Below are positions 11,501 through 22,733 of a stretch of DNA of 64,000 bases, piece by piece (the first letter of the stretch is position 1; each line of letters begins with the position of its first letter). The notes under the pieces are model-generated. The model did no database searches. It saw nothing but the letters and a program-made list of their open reading frames with translations, and was not told the origin of the DNA. The translations under genes and the position numbers were made by a program. The stretch is from NCBI RefSeq assembly GCF_000208865.1, contig NC_018395.1:5566839-5630838 (forward strand), written 5' to 3'. This stretch comes from Neospora caninum Liverpool. Its lineage: Eukaryota; Apicomplexa; Conoidasida; Eucoccidiorida; Sarcocystidae.

Positions 11501-14500
11501 TGGGAGGGCGAAATTCTAGAAATTGCTTAGCTTGAAGATCTGCGCGCCTATTACCGTTTCCGTCACTGGTTGTTTTTTAATCATCCGCGTAATTTTTCCC
11601 CAAGCGTCCAAAGCAGAACATTTTTTTATTTAAGGTTTAACCCACGCAAAGCGACACAAATTAAGCATGTTTCAGAGCAAGCCGCAAGATGGTTTGCGGC
11701 TGCTGGATCGTTTCTGACGCGATGTATGAGAGAAGAGGGAATACGGGAATATATGGTCACTTCGGACGCACTGGGGAACTGCGTGGCATCTTTTACACAG
11801 AGCGAGACTTCTGAACTTCTCTTCAGTCGGGATTTCTATTGATCTCGCGAAGACAGTTGGCCTAGGCTTGATAGGGGACTGCGTCGGTGAGCCTCATACA
11901 CAAAGCATCTGACTTTAAAATTGCTAGTGGAAACACATTCGTCAAATTTCTCCTCGTCAGCAGCTCTGTTTCTTCGGACCTTTCCCGTGTACATCATTGC
12001 TCAATCACTTCGCAGACCAACACGTGCCCAGACCGCCTGAAAACTAGAGGTGAGCCAAGTCGTCCACACGCATGTGCCTACTCTGCAATATTCATCTGCA
12101 TTGAACAGGACCGGGTAACTCAACCGCAAAACAGAGACGTAAAACGACCGCATGGACGACGTGCATTTTTTTATCCAGCCTAACAGCTTCCCCTGCTAGC
12201 TATTCATTGAGTGCGCAGGAATCTTAGCGAAACACACGGCGTTCGACTGGATAACAGCACTTGACGAAGGAGACAGCGGCCTTCTGACAGTAGGCGGCGT
12301 GCTTGATGTCGAGATCTTCGCTGTACCGCCAAAGCCGATCACCATCCGAGACTGGACTCTCAGAGTGCTTCCTGCAGAAGGACGAACCCTCCGGAAGCTT
12401 CCATCCATATTCGCAGGCAAGACTACCAATCATCAAATTCCGCCCTGTTCGCCGTGTGCTTCCTCTTTTACACCCGTAAGGGAGAGGTTAATAGTATATG
12501 GAGCTGTGCGATATCTACCGCACTCGACGACTATTTTCCTCCGAGAGCATGCATCCGGTCCAATCGAATATGGTGAATGAGACTACATATCCGTGAAACG
12601 CACGACTGGCGAGTTTCAAAGCTTCCGGGGGCTACCGTGTAAAGTACGGGAGAGTGGATACTGACAGAAACAAGGAAAACGACACAGTCATGCAGCTGTG
12701 CCCGACAAGGGATCACACATCACTGTGACTAAATGTGGTAGGGTTGCAGAGATCTTCTTCCCCTACATACATGTAGTTCACGACAGATTTAAATACACGT
12801 TCACGCGCCAGTATCCATCTACACATGTGTACGCTAACACCATCACGCGGCGTGCAGCGGTACACATTTTATCGACGGTTTCGACGATGGGCACTCTCTT
12901 CGGCCGTCCAGAGTACCTCTACGTCTACGGCTGGCATTGAACTCGTAGAACCCGACCCCTTCCCATTATGTTCCCTTCTGTCTCAACTGCAGGCTGTATG
13001 AACGATTGACATGTATGTGCAGATGATGCAGGAAGCGCCGCTATACGTAGCAAAGTTTGCTACATGTTTTCCCCCGAAGTCGTTTTGGATGAAGCAACGC
13101 ACGTAATGCTCGACTGGCCAGCACACCGATCCGCCGCCGCTGCGTGAAGCGATCCTGGAGCGGGTGAAAGAGCGCCAGCGTGGCCAATCAGACAGAAGTA
13201 GCAGTTGACACGCGCATCCGTTCCATGAAGTTTCACTCTAAAAGATACGTTTTGGTCGTCTCTCCGGATCCCTGCTGAGAACATGCACATCGACGGCCTT
13301 TTGTATTGATAAGAAACACCTGTCTCTCTCCGGAACCTCACAGCATGTTATTTGTCACGGGCTAGTTCAGAAAACAATGTACCCGTCGATAGGGAAAACG
13401 AATTCCTCTCAAAAGGAAACGCCTCATCTGCATCAGAAAACAAATCAGACGTTTTCCGAGTATCACACCTCCCTTAACGATTGCCTGGCACATACGAGGA
13501 AGAAATGAATAGCTGTAGGTTGCAGTTACTGTCATGAATTATTATTTATTCACAGCCGGAGAAGTGAGGGATGTATCCTGAATGTCAGGTCGCTACTTGC
13601 CCGAGAGAGTTTTTGCTGACTGACTGACTGACTGGCGGTTGGGGAAAATGACGTCTATAGACGGGATGAACTGATTGGACGCGAATTAGAATGGTTAGGC
13701 ATGGGGGGGTCGGGCAGAAACTGTGCGGTACTTTACGTGGACGGCATGTCGGCAACCATGCTCCTTTCGTGTTGACTTGTTAGGAGACACTACAACGTAT
13801 CTCTGCTTTTGCAGATAGGCTGGTGGGATCCGAAGAAAAATATCTGGAGAACCGACATGGTATCAAGCGTTCAATTTGACCGAGAAAGGCACACGGTGTC
13901 TTTCGAGACCATTAATCTCTCGAGGTTCACCCTGCTGCAGCCCAGAACTCTCGATTTCCCGTACAGGTTAGGAACAAAAGTTGTTTCTAAAGGAGCGATG
14001 TCATCTGTCCATTAAATTCCTCCATGTATGACGGCTGGGCAAGGCTAACCGCAGAGGTGTACTGTGGGTTCTTCCAGATACGCTACAACATGCCCGAAAA
14101 GGAAGAAGCAGAAAGGGCAGAAGCTGCTAAACCCCAGACATCAAATGCAGGACAGCAATTAAGAAATTCAGGGCCAGGTGGAATCCAGAGGCATTCGGAT
14201 TTTCACTAGCTTTCGCATATATAGGAACAGCGATTTCTTGCTTTAGTGCCTATTCAGGAATTGGCACTGCCGAGCGTTGCCAGGCGACGCTGCGGAGCTT
14301 CTATTGTGCACTCGTCGGTTTAATTTGAAGTTCATTTTCTCCAAGGTAAACTTCCACAGCGTCACAAAACGGGTCCCGGGCGCCTCACTGAAATCATACA
14401 AATACGACATAGATGGGTTGCGCCGGCTTGTGGGTAAAACACATGTAATTGTGGTCTGAAGAAAGAGACAAACCTGACAGAGGCTCGCCCCCCGCGAGCA

Positions 14501-17248
14501 GTGACAAACGTATTTTCCTTCTTTGCAAGTAAAAACATAACGTAGAAGTGACGGTTTTAGGTCGGTGGAGGCTGGGCGTCCACAGTACATTTTGTCGTTT
14601 ACCTCAAGAACCGATTGCAAGTGAAAGGCTTCTTCACCACCCCCACAGCGAACATTTGAATGTAGTCAGGACACCCGACTAGCTGTCCCGTATCGCTAAA
14701 GTGGAATATGGTGAATCTCCTAGAGATATTCCGTTATTTCCGGAAGCGAAAACAAGTTTTGATTGGTCACTGGAGAAGACCTAACACTAAATGACTGGAT
14801 ATTCACAGCCATGCATATTTGTATTGCTTCGTTTCGGTATAATGCCGCAAACTACTTCGATGTGGCCGTGGAGCGGCCTAGGGTCGCTATGATTTTAGCG
14901 ATGGTGGGTGATCTTATACCTTAAAATATTATTTCCGTCGTTGGGACTCACCTCCCCCCGTTCCACGGTTGTAGGTGTTTTTGTCGCAATGCGCTCGCTG
15001 TTCACTGTAGAGATTATGCCCAACTCCTTGTCGACCACTACTGTGAGACCCAGCCCCCCTCCACTGCGCAGGCAAGCACTGGCGAATCAGAAATATCTGA
15101 AACGCTGCAAAAATATAGTTACTCTCCACAAAAGAGATGATCGGCTACCCTACCTGCCCCGCCATTTTTCTCTGTCTCATTAGGACGGAGTCCGAGTCGT
15201 TGACCTACCATGCGGTGGACTTGCCCAGATTGCCGAGAAAGTTGACTCTCCAGCATCTCTGCTTGCCAGCATGAGGAGGTGTGCTCAGCCAGATGTAGCA
15301 GTAGTTCAACACATCAGTCTTCCGTCAGCTATGCATCAATATTTCCTGCACTCAGTCCCCAGTATCGACAGTGCTGCAACTACTGTACAGGCCAGCGGCC
15401 CTCGATGCCTACTCTGCTTCTTATCTACAGAACGTCCCCGTTGGCTCTTCTGTCAGGGGTTTGGGAGGTGGACCACAAGTTACTCGTGTGCGAACTGAAT
15501 ACCATCGTATCCCAATGCTCTCGATATTGTCATTTATTAGACACCTTGAAGAAGCTGTTCAATTACACAGTCGAAACAGTATTACATGACTTAGCCTTCT
15601 CGAGTTAGATCATGTTCGTATTTCCCAATGCCTTTTTCTCGCTCCGTTTACAGAAATTCTTAACAAGGTGTCGTTCTCCCACGCGATATGGGGTGTGTGT
15701 CTAGAATCCAATAAACGAAACAGGTTCCCCAGAAACTCGCCCTGTCAGTCTTCTACTATTTTCCCCCTGACACCGTTTGTCCGCTGTTGGAGTCGCTGAG
15801 AGTACACGGACACATTTCACACAAGCTGCTCATGATCTTCTTCTGGGCTGTGTGACCATCTCAGATGTGGGGTAAATCTTGTTCCTCTAGACGCTGACGC
15901 GCGCTCGCTAGGCCTTCCCAAGAAGGACACAGACGTCGAGAGGGAAGCATGCCGAGAGCTCGGATTCGTCGCGTCTTTCTTCGATTTCTGCGCACCTATA
16001 GAAGGTGCCTGCCTCCATGCAGGTACTCGCTTTCTAATTCGGTTTTATTGCCGCAGGCGCACACCATCGAGACCATAAAAGAACAGAAAGAAGGGAATCC
16101 AAACTTGGTAGATGTTTTCAGTGATTGTGCCTCTGTTGCTTCCCTCGCTCCCGCCATGTGCGACCACAGACATATAAGCTCCGCAGAGACCCCAAAACCA
16201 TATAAACATATATATATATATATATATCAGGCTGTTAACCCTCAAGGTCGGGCGTGCCGACCTGGGTTTCTTCGTTACACTTCTCATGAATTTCAAGTTT
16301 ACCGTTTTCTTTGGGACGGACAGACCGAGTAGGGTAGCAACTGAAAAGCAAAGAAGAGAATGACAAAAAGGGACAAACGGAGATGCGGTGCAGCCCAGTA
16401 CAAGCAGGACTTGCTGCGGGGTCGGTTTTTGAAGCAGATGAAATAGGCGTCAGGCTAAAAGAAAATGTTTGGTGCGAACAACTGGACCCCAATAACACGG
16501 AGCTTGAGCCGGAATTCGAGACCATCGTATTCCGCGGAGGACAGTGCAAGTGAGACCCAGCGGAGGAGCCGCGTAGAATTTTTGCTGAGCTCTGGTGCTT
16601 CTGAGGGTCTCTGAGTCACAACAAACCTCCTTGCTCGGAGAGGTTATCCTCGTTTCCCTTAGCGTCTACCGCACATATCGTATACACATGCATGGACGGC
16701 CCGAAAAATTCTGTCGAAATGTGTTCCGCTGTGGTTTAACCTCGAACTGTTCGTCGTCCCGTCACAACAGCCTCAGTATGTACAGGGAAGAAAAGGCAAA
16801 CGGCACGTTGCATGAGGAAGGCTCAAGCGGAAGGACATGCCTTGCTTCACTTCTTCGACGAAGAAAGATGCGTTTCCACTTGAGGCTCGGCTCCGCAGAA
16901 CCACAGTCTTAATGTAAAACAAGTGCTTACTTTCTTCAACAAGGCACGTTAAACCGGCACCGGTGCCGACGATGATTCCACAGTACATGACCCTGTTAAG
17001 TGCCCTCGCTTTGCAGGTACCTTGGAAGGCAAGCAAAAACCGTGCCACTGGACGATGATTCGGAGAACAGTGCAGAGTTCGAACAGTGTGAAACAGCGCA
17101 TGCGTCCTTGTTCCAGTGCCTGATGAGGCGAACACACTCTGAGCGAGCGCGGAGTAAGCTTTCGGTGGCTTCTTGCCCGGAACTTGCTCAAGTCGTGACA
17201 GAGTTTTTCATACTCATGAAGCTCCTGTCGTTCACGGTAGTGGTCTAG
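8558..17248 (+). CDS. DNAI7: Dynein axonemal intermediate chain 7 (CASC1/IC97 family)
   Basis: Exons placed: 8558-8683, 9046-9388, 9936-9958, 12219-12475, 13815-13966, 14258-14345, 15184-15278, 15865 to 16004 or 16022, 16408-16549, 17017-17248. Phases agree at every junction except across 9959-12218, where one or more central exons remain unplaced. Landmarks match the family: a charged Lys/Glu/Arg N-terminus starting MSSRAKAKKAYK; TVGGVLDVEIFAVPPKP; the C-terminal domain core IGWWDPKKNIWRTDMVSSVQ followed by RTLDFPYR; CGVNLVP; CRELGFVASFFDF; and the final helix ending LMKLLSFTVVV. The family binds axonemal inner-arm dyneins and tubulin and helps build or regulate motile cilia. In coccidia the only axonemes are in the flagellated microgamete, so expression is probably sexual-stage (inference). 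The second intron appears to use a GC donor. Introns are large, up to about 1.3 kb where resolved, and many short frames between exons are noise. Confidence 0.9.
9389..9394 (+). other. GC-type 5' splice site, DNAI7 intron 2
   Basis: The exon ends GCAG and the intron starts GCGAGT. Using this site joins in phase to the 23-base exon at 9936-9958 and gives GFAEKIADLLV, which fits the family. The nearby GT at 9377 would create a stop codon at the junction. Confidence 0.55.
16208..16227. repeat. (AT)10 microsatellite in DNAI7 intron
   Basis: Perfect 20-base AT repeat inside the intron between the exons at about 15865-16022 and 16408-16549. Confidence 0.9.
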
Positions 17249-19357
17249 AAGAAAAGGAAATGACGGCGATGGATCTTCCGCACAAGCGAACAGCTGTACT
17301 CGACTTCGCTAGCCGCTCAATAAAAACCATCTGCTTAGCGAATAGCAGATGATGAAATTTCCTGACCGAGGGTACGATTTCAACCCCATTCCTCCGCGCA
17401 ACACACCTTCGCTTCTCGTCTTATTCGCGAGACCGTCGGGCTTGTATCTATGATGACCTAACGTCACGCTCTCGGTTTGACTTACACAAATGTGAACGCA
17501 TAAGATCATCGAATATAAACACAGTGCTCCTAAATGTTACGGTACAAGCTGTAAACAAGAGATTCGTTAACTTGAACTATCGGTGACTCGGCGAAGAGAT
17601 ACAAGTGAAGCCTTAACAGCCTCTCTCTAAAGACGAAGGCCCTTCGAGCTATATGCCGTATTCGCCGTCTAGTTCGCCAGAGTCTTCCTTCTGCGCTATG
17701 CTCTACTTTCCATACCGTGCGCAACGGCTTGTCGCGCTCGACAGAGCATATCACCCAAAGGGAGGAAGAAAAGCAGTTAAGGCTAGATAGAGATGCATGA
17801 GGTTGGTGCCCGGAAAAACCCACATGATGCAGAGGGAAGCACGAGGATCAATGGAAGCGAAAATGACAGAGGTAGATAGCGGACAGCGCAAGCAGAAAGG
17901 AGTTCCCCACGTTGTCCGAGAAATAGAGGCTACTATCGCTGCTCACAGAGAGGTAAATATTTGCATACATACACACAAGCATGCGGATATGGGGCCACGC
18001 TGCCCTCGGAGCATGCATTCTTCTGTAGCATTGGGCACAACGCCCTAAAGTAATGCATAAGGATTGACGCATGTATGATCCTGTGTTCGGTAGCTTATCG
18101 AATATCCTCTTCGAACGAACTACGCGCACGGATGTCAAATATCCAGAGACGAGAACATCGTCTCAAACTCACCGTTACGACCTTGGCGCGTCATACCCCA
18201 CCACAACCACGTTCGGCCTTGGGAAATCGAGAGATAATAGAATCACATGCTGGCCATTGTCCTCTGTGTAGTGGTTTTATCCATCGTCATTGTTTGGTCA
18301 TTAAACTGCCCCCCATGCTAGTTACAAAAATCTGGAATGGTTATCCGCTCCTCGTCTGTGAATGCTATGGCTGCATGCTGTATTCTCCATGTTCTTGCGA
18401 GACGGCCTTCCCGCCTCTTCCTCTACTAAGAACTAGAGTGGAAAAAGCAAGGAGAAAGAAATGAAGGAAAAAGAAACGCGAGAAGAAGTGCAGGAGGCGC
18501 AAACTCCAACGTCCTTTCCGTAGCTTTTCCGGTCGAGCGCACATGCACAGAAGCGAGAAACAAACTCGCATGCAGCCGCGAGAAACTGGCCGTTCTGTTG
18601 GACGGACTGTTTGGGGACATCCCCTAGCTCCTTCCCGCTTTTTCTCCTTCTCTTGCCTGCCTTTCGCTCCTGCTGTTATTTCAGGCATCTTTGTGTCTTC
18701 TCCGACATTCCAGTGCCACACTTTCCCCGGGAAAAGAGGGAAAGCTTCGAGGCGGAGCAGGCGGGCACAGGCCCCCCGTGAGTTCACAGAGACTCAACGA
18801 AGTGCTCGAGATGCGTCGCGAAAGTTCCTTCGCCATCTCCACTGTCTTCTTTTGTTAAGGGCATTCAGCTTTCCACAGCCTCTGCCGCTGTTTGCGATTG
18901 GCAACGGGGGAGGGAAGACGCTGTAGAGGCACCAGCTGCGGACTCGCCTTCTCAATGGCCTACCGTCAATGTGCGTAAAAGTGTCCTTTTTCTCTGCTTG
19001 CATCACCACAAAAACCACTTTCTTCTCGACTTGCTGGCTCCGTAAATCTTTGCATTGGAAGACCCAACCCTCCTCTTTCCCCTTCTCAGTGTAGCTGCTC
19101 TCCGTCGCCTCCTTAGTCTTTCTTATTCACCGTTGTGGAGTTCCCTCTTTTATTCCTTTCAGTTGCCTCCACTCTTTTTGTTTACCTACACGTCCCATCT
19201 TCTTTCTTACTTCCGGCCTGTCTGGCCTCCTCTTCGTATCCTTCTTAGTTTGATTTACGTTCCATGTGGTCTCTACCTGCTTCCACTTTTCGGCGTACCT
19301 CTGGTCCATTGGTTTTCTGCATGCTTCGTTTTTTTTCTCACCCCATTTCTTCCCAAC
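17249..19357. other. Intergenic: DNAI7 3' end to STEEP1 promoter
   Basis: Two plus-strand genes are separated by 2.1 kb. The last 300 bases (about 19055-19357) are very pyrimidine-rich and happen to stay open in frame with the STEEP1 start. The translation of that part is Leu/Phe/Ser noise, so I treat it as 5' UTR. No other gene is supported. Confidence 0.5.
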
Positions 19358-21662
19358 ATGGCTTCACCTCCCAATCCGATCGGGGTGAGCCCAGGAGGCG
19401 ATGTAGATGCCGCAGAGCGCTTTGTGGTCGGGACGCGATTTTCTCCCTCGACGCCTGAAGCAAATGCTCTCTATGCGGCCGTGGGACAGAGGGGGCAGAG
19501 TATGGCAGCTTCGCCCTACTCGGCTTCTTTCGGGATTAAGGATAATATGACCCTCGCGGATATTCGACGAAAAGCCCAGGAAGAAAAGGAATATGGACGT
19601 GATGCCGCGCATCTGAAAAGATACAGAGTAAGGTTTTTTTTGCTTCCCTAAAGCATTTCCTCTATTGCTTTCTCTCTATACATATACATATCTCTATGCC
19701 CTGATATGGTACATGGTTCTGTCTGGTAATCTATATTTATGCACATTTATTGGATTCCCTCTATTGCTTTCTCTCTATACACATACATATCTCTATGCCC
19801 TGATATGGTACATGGTTCTGTCTGGTAATCTATATTTATGCACATTTATTGGATTCCCTCTATTGCTTTCTCTCTATACACATACATATCTCTATGCCCC
19901 GATATGGTACATGGTGCTGTCTCGTAATCTATATTTATTCACATTTAATGGATGCATGAGAATGTACATGCGCACATGCGCCTATATATATATATATATA
20001 TTTATATACGTTGTACCTGTTATTGGCAAATGCATGCTCCCCTCTCTTTACAGAAAGTATATCGGTGGACATGCACCTACATGTTGTCACGCGTATGCTT
20101 TTCCTGCCTTTGTTGGCTTCTGAAATTTCCCTTGATTGTCCGCGCGGATGGCTTCTTTTTATTTCCTTTCTGGAATTCCTGCAGCATCTCAATTATACTT
20201 CGGAGACGAGCGTTCTTCAGTTCACCGAAAGGAAACTGTCCACGCTGTACTGCGCGGTTTGTGGTGCTCACGCGCTAGTCACCGAAGTCGATTTCCAAAA
20301 CCTTCCGCGTCGCGGATCAGACGATGCCGCCGTGCTCCAGGCAAGTTGACGGAAACTCCACGGTCTAGGTGAACCATCAAAGAGAGCAAAAGCGGCGTTC
20401 TTGCGTGTGTCTACATCGGATATGTACACTACGGTATGAGGTTTGTACTTTGAATAGCGCGGTATCCATAAAGGTTGCGCGCCTATGCATGCATGGATAC
20501 ACAGCTCTGGTGCATGTCTTTTCGGGGGTGCCGGTAGCTTGCTGGCGGAATTAGATATCTGATGTTCTCTTCGCGACCGGACGACGGCGCTCTCCTTTCT
20601 TCCGAGGAGCAAAGGGGCGGCGGTATCACGCGAAAGAGGAAGAAAGCGGAGAACTCGTGTGTCTTCAATGATCAGCAAATGCATGCTTTAGATGTATATG
20701 TGCATTGTTGCCGATCTTCCATACGTAGGCCACTGTCGCAAAATCCATGCGCAGAACCGTGTCCCCATATTACGTTTCTATTTGTTGTTTACGTATTTCT
20801 CGCTGTCCGGACGCATTCTCATTGATATTTGCCTACGTTTATAGATATAGATATATCTATTTGGGCCGAGTACACGTATATGTCTATTTGGATGGAGTAT
20901 ACATACATATCTATTTGGATCGAGTATACATATATATCTATTTGGATCGAGTATACATGTATATCTATTTGGATTTGATTGGATCAAGGACTTCGGAATT
21001 CGCCGCATATGTCTCCTCACCCGATTGACACCCCGCCGCTCTCATGGCCGGTGGTCTCCAGACTTTGAGTGTGCATTTCGAATCTGTGGATCTTTCCCAT
21101 GTTTTCAGATACTGGAATCTTTCAATAAACTCTATACTGTCCCGTCGGAGCGCGTCCTGCTGCGAAGGCCTGCAGGTTTGGAAGTGCAGTACAGGTTCGT
21201 CTCCTCTTTGCCCACACGCGGGTGAATCAAGGTGGAGATCCATGTGGATCTCTGCACATCAATCACACTTACTTCGTCGGGGCGCTACCAAATGCCTGCA
21301 TATATATATATATATACAGGTACTTCCGTATACGGTGGTTCTCGTTTGAGTTTTTCTTCGTCTCCGTGTGTGTTACATTTTATAAGGCGCTTACCGTCAA
21401 CGCCCCAAGGTAGGCCCGTGCCCTTCACACAGGACAAATGTCTGAGGACATCTCGATCATCTCCATGTATTCCCAACCCAACATGCGCTGTTATCTTGAG
21501 TCGTGTGCGTGTTTGCTTAGGATGGTGTGTCGCGACTGCGGCTTTCCACTTGGATACCGACCGGTGCCCTTCAACGAACCGACTCGGATGGTCTACTTTT
21601 TCAAAGGCGCGCTCGTGCCGGAACAGAGTCAGGCTGGCGCTTTGCAGCCACGCAAACGATGA
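19358..21662 (+). CDS. STEEP1: STEEP1/CXorf56-family (UPF0428) zinc-binding protein
   Basis: Four exons give 217 residues: 19358-19627, 20185-20340, 21109-21194, 21521-21662. All phases close (0, 0, 2). Residues 1-90 are a variable N-terminus. The conserved core has a first Cys pair in LYCAVCGAHALV (C113, C116), then FQNLPRRGSDDA, then VLLRRPAGLEVQYR, then a second Cys pair in VCRDCGFPLGY (C174, C177), then VYFFKGALVPEQ. Four cysteines in two CxxC pairs suggest one zinc site. The human relative STEEP1 promotes STING exit from the ER, but the family is ancient and found widely in eukaryotes, so a basal role in ER export or RNA processing is more likely here (inference). The protein ends soon after the core, while the human protein has a long coiled C-terminus. 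Intron 2 starts with GC instead of GT. Introns 1 and 2 carry tandem repeats. I chose the start at MASPPNP because upstream codons translate to pyrimidine-tract noise. Confidence 0.92.
19661..19953. repeat. 99-bp minisatellite, about 3 copies, in STEEP1 intron 1
   Basis: Copies start at 19661, 19760 and 19859, so the period is exactly 99 bases. Each begins tctattgctttctctctata and contains gatatggtacatgg. Copies 1 and 2 are nearly identical; copy 3 has more changes. Because 99 is a multiple of three, one frame stays open through all copies and predicts a 33-residue hydrophobic repeat, but it lies inside a well-supported intron. Confidence 0.93.
20341..20346 (+). other. GC-type 5' splice site, STEEP1 intron 2
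   Basis: The exon ends CTCCAG and the intron begins GCAAGT, an otherwise ideal donor with GC in place of GT. The next exon (21109) joins in phase and restores family similarity. Confidence 0.8.
20853..20985. repeat. 27-bp minisatellite, 5 copies, in STEEP1 intron 2
   Basis: The core ctatttgg recurs at 20857, 20884, 20911, 20938 and 20965, an exact 27-base period. The typical unit reads ctatttggatcgagtataca plus a tatata-like tail. The first and last copies are the most divergent, as expected at array edges. Confidence 0.93.
21300..21316. repeat. (AT)n microsatellite in STEEP1 intron 3
   Basis: Short perfect AT run between exons 3 and 4 of the STEEP1-family gene. Confidence 0.85.
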
Positions 21663-22519
21663 GATGACGCCAACAGCAGGAAGACAATAGCGTAGATGTC
21701 TCAAATGCATCTGGTTCCTGTTTTGACAAGACCAGAAGAAGGTCGCGAAAGTTGAAGAACGAGGGAGCAGTTACAGTGGAGGAGATCCATTTGGTCACTG
21801 AAGGGTGCGAATATGTATGTCAGCGAGTGTCTAGACACCGCGTGTGCCAGGCAGAGATGCCGAGACGCGGCATCCTTGTCTTCGCTGTTGTATTCATTGG
21901 CCTAGGCTCTTTTAAAAAACGCCGTACTCGGACGGTGGTTTCGGAAACACAATACCGAAACTTTCTTTCCGGTAGTTTTGTCACATGGGAAATGCATGCT
22001 GATGCCTGAAGGGATTGCTTTGGTGCATTTAAAGAACTTTGAGGTGCGGTGCCATCGGGCACTCTCTTCTGCCGTACAACGATCTGAGTCGATAACCGCA
22101 AATGCACAAAGTATATTTGCATACATAGATATGACGCTGTGTGACACTACTGATAAATACCTGAAGGCTATATACAGTTGCTTGAGAGGTTTTAGGGAGA
22201 AACTCGTGTATATTTCTGCCGACGTGTACATACGTACACAACAGTTTAGGGTGGTCGTGTTAATGGCCCCAGCTTGGATCTGTTTGTGCCACGTTATTAA
22301 CCAGTTACGTTCATTTTGTAGGCTTTCGTAGCGACCCAGTTACCGCTTCAGAACGCAATACGTCAAGCTACATATACGGGTGTCAACCCGAGCGATACAG
22401 ACCCCTCCGCTGTAACTTGACTGAAAAGATGAAGAGGATGGTTTTCATGGCACAAGTGGAAAAGCATTCCACAACATGTTTTGCGAGAATTGCGAATGCC
22501 CGGCTTCGAGCATTTTGCC

Positions 22520-22532
22520 GGGGGGGGGGGGG
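22520..22532 (+). repeat. Homopolymer of 13 G
   Basis: Thirteen consecutive G residues in intergenic DNA. Runs of this length are prone to sequencing-length error, so the true count is uncertain. Confidence 0.85.
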
Positions 22533-22583
22533 TGAGAGAATTGATTTTGAAATGGTGGGACGTTTCTACATTTCCTCCCTCCA

Positions 22584-22733
22584 ATGGACGTTCCTATTGC
22601 CCTAGTCATCCAATTGCAACGCGAATTTTCGGATGAGACGTTGGCTCACCAAGCCGTCATCGCGCCACAAATCTCTCCTGAACACACGGCAATTGCGCGG
22701 TATGAGCTGTCTCCAGTTTTTCGAGGAACATAA
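22584..22733 (+). CDS. Possible small ORF, 49 residues
   Basis: An ATG-initiated frame begins MDVPIALVIQLQREFSDETL and ends SPVFRGT before TAA. Composition is balanced, like an amphipathic small protein. No family is recognised and there is no splice-linked neighbour. It could be a chance frame, an upstream ORF or part of a non-coding transcript. Confidence 0.15.
   Translation: MDVPIALVIQLQREFSDETLAHQAVIAPQISPEHTAIARYELSPVFRGT

Noticed and set aside
19055..19357. N-terminal extension of the STEEP1-family protein (MEDPTLLFPLL...).
   Set aside because: The translation is pyrimidine-tract noise rich in Leu, Phe and Ser. The Met at 19358 begins more normal sequence, so the stretch is treated as 5' UTR.
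19665..20123. 152-residue hydrophobic repeat ORF.
   Set aside because: It is intron 1 of the STEEP1-family gene. The open frame results from a 99-base repeat period, not from evidence of coding.
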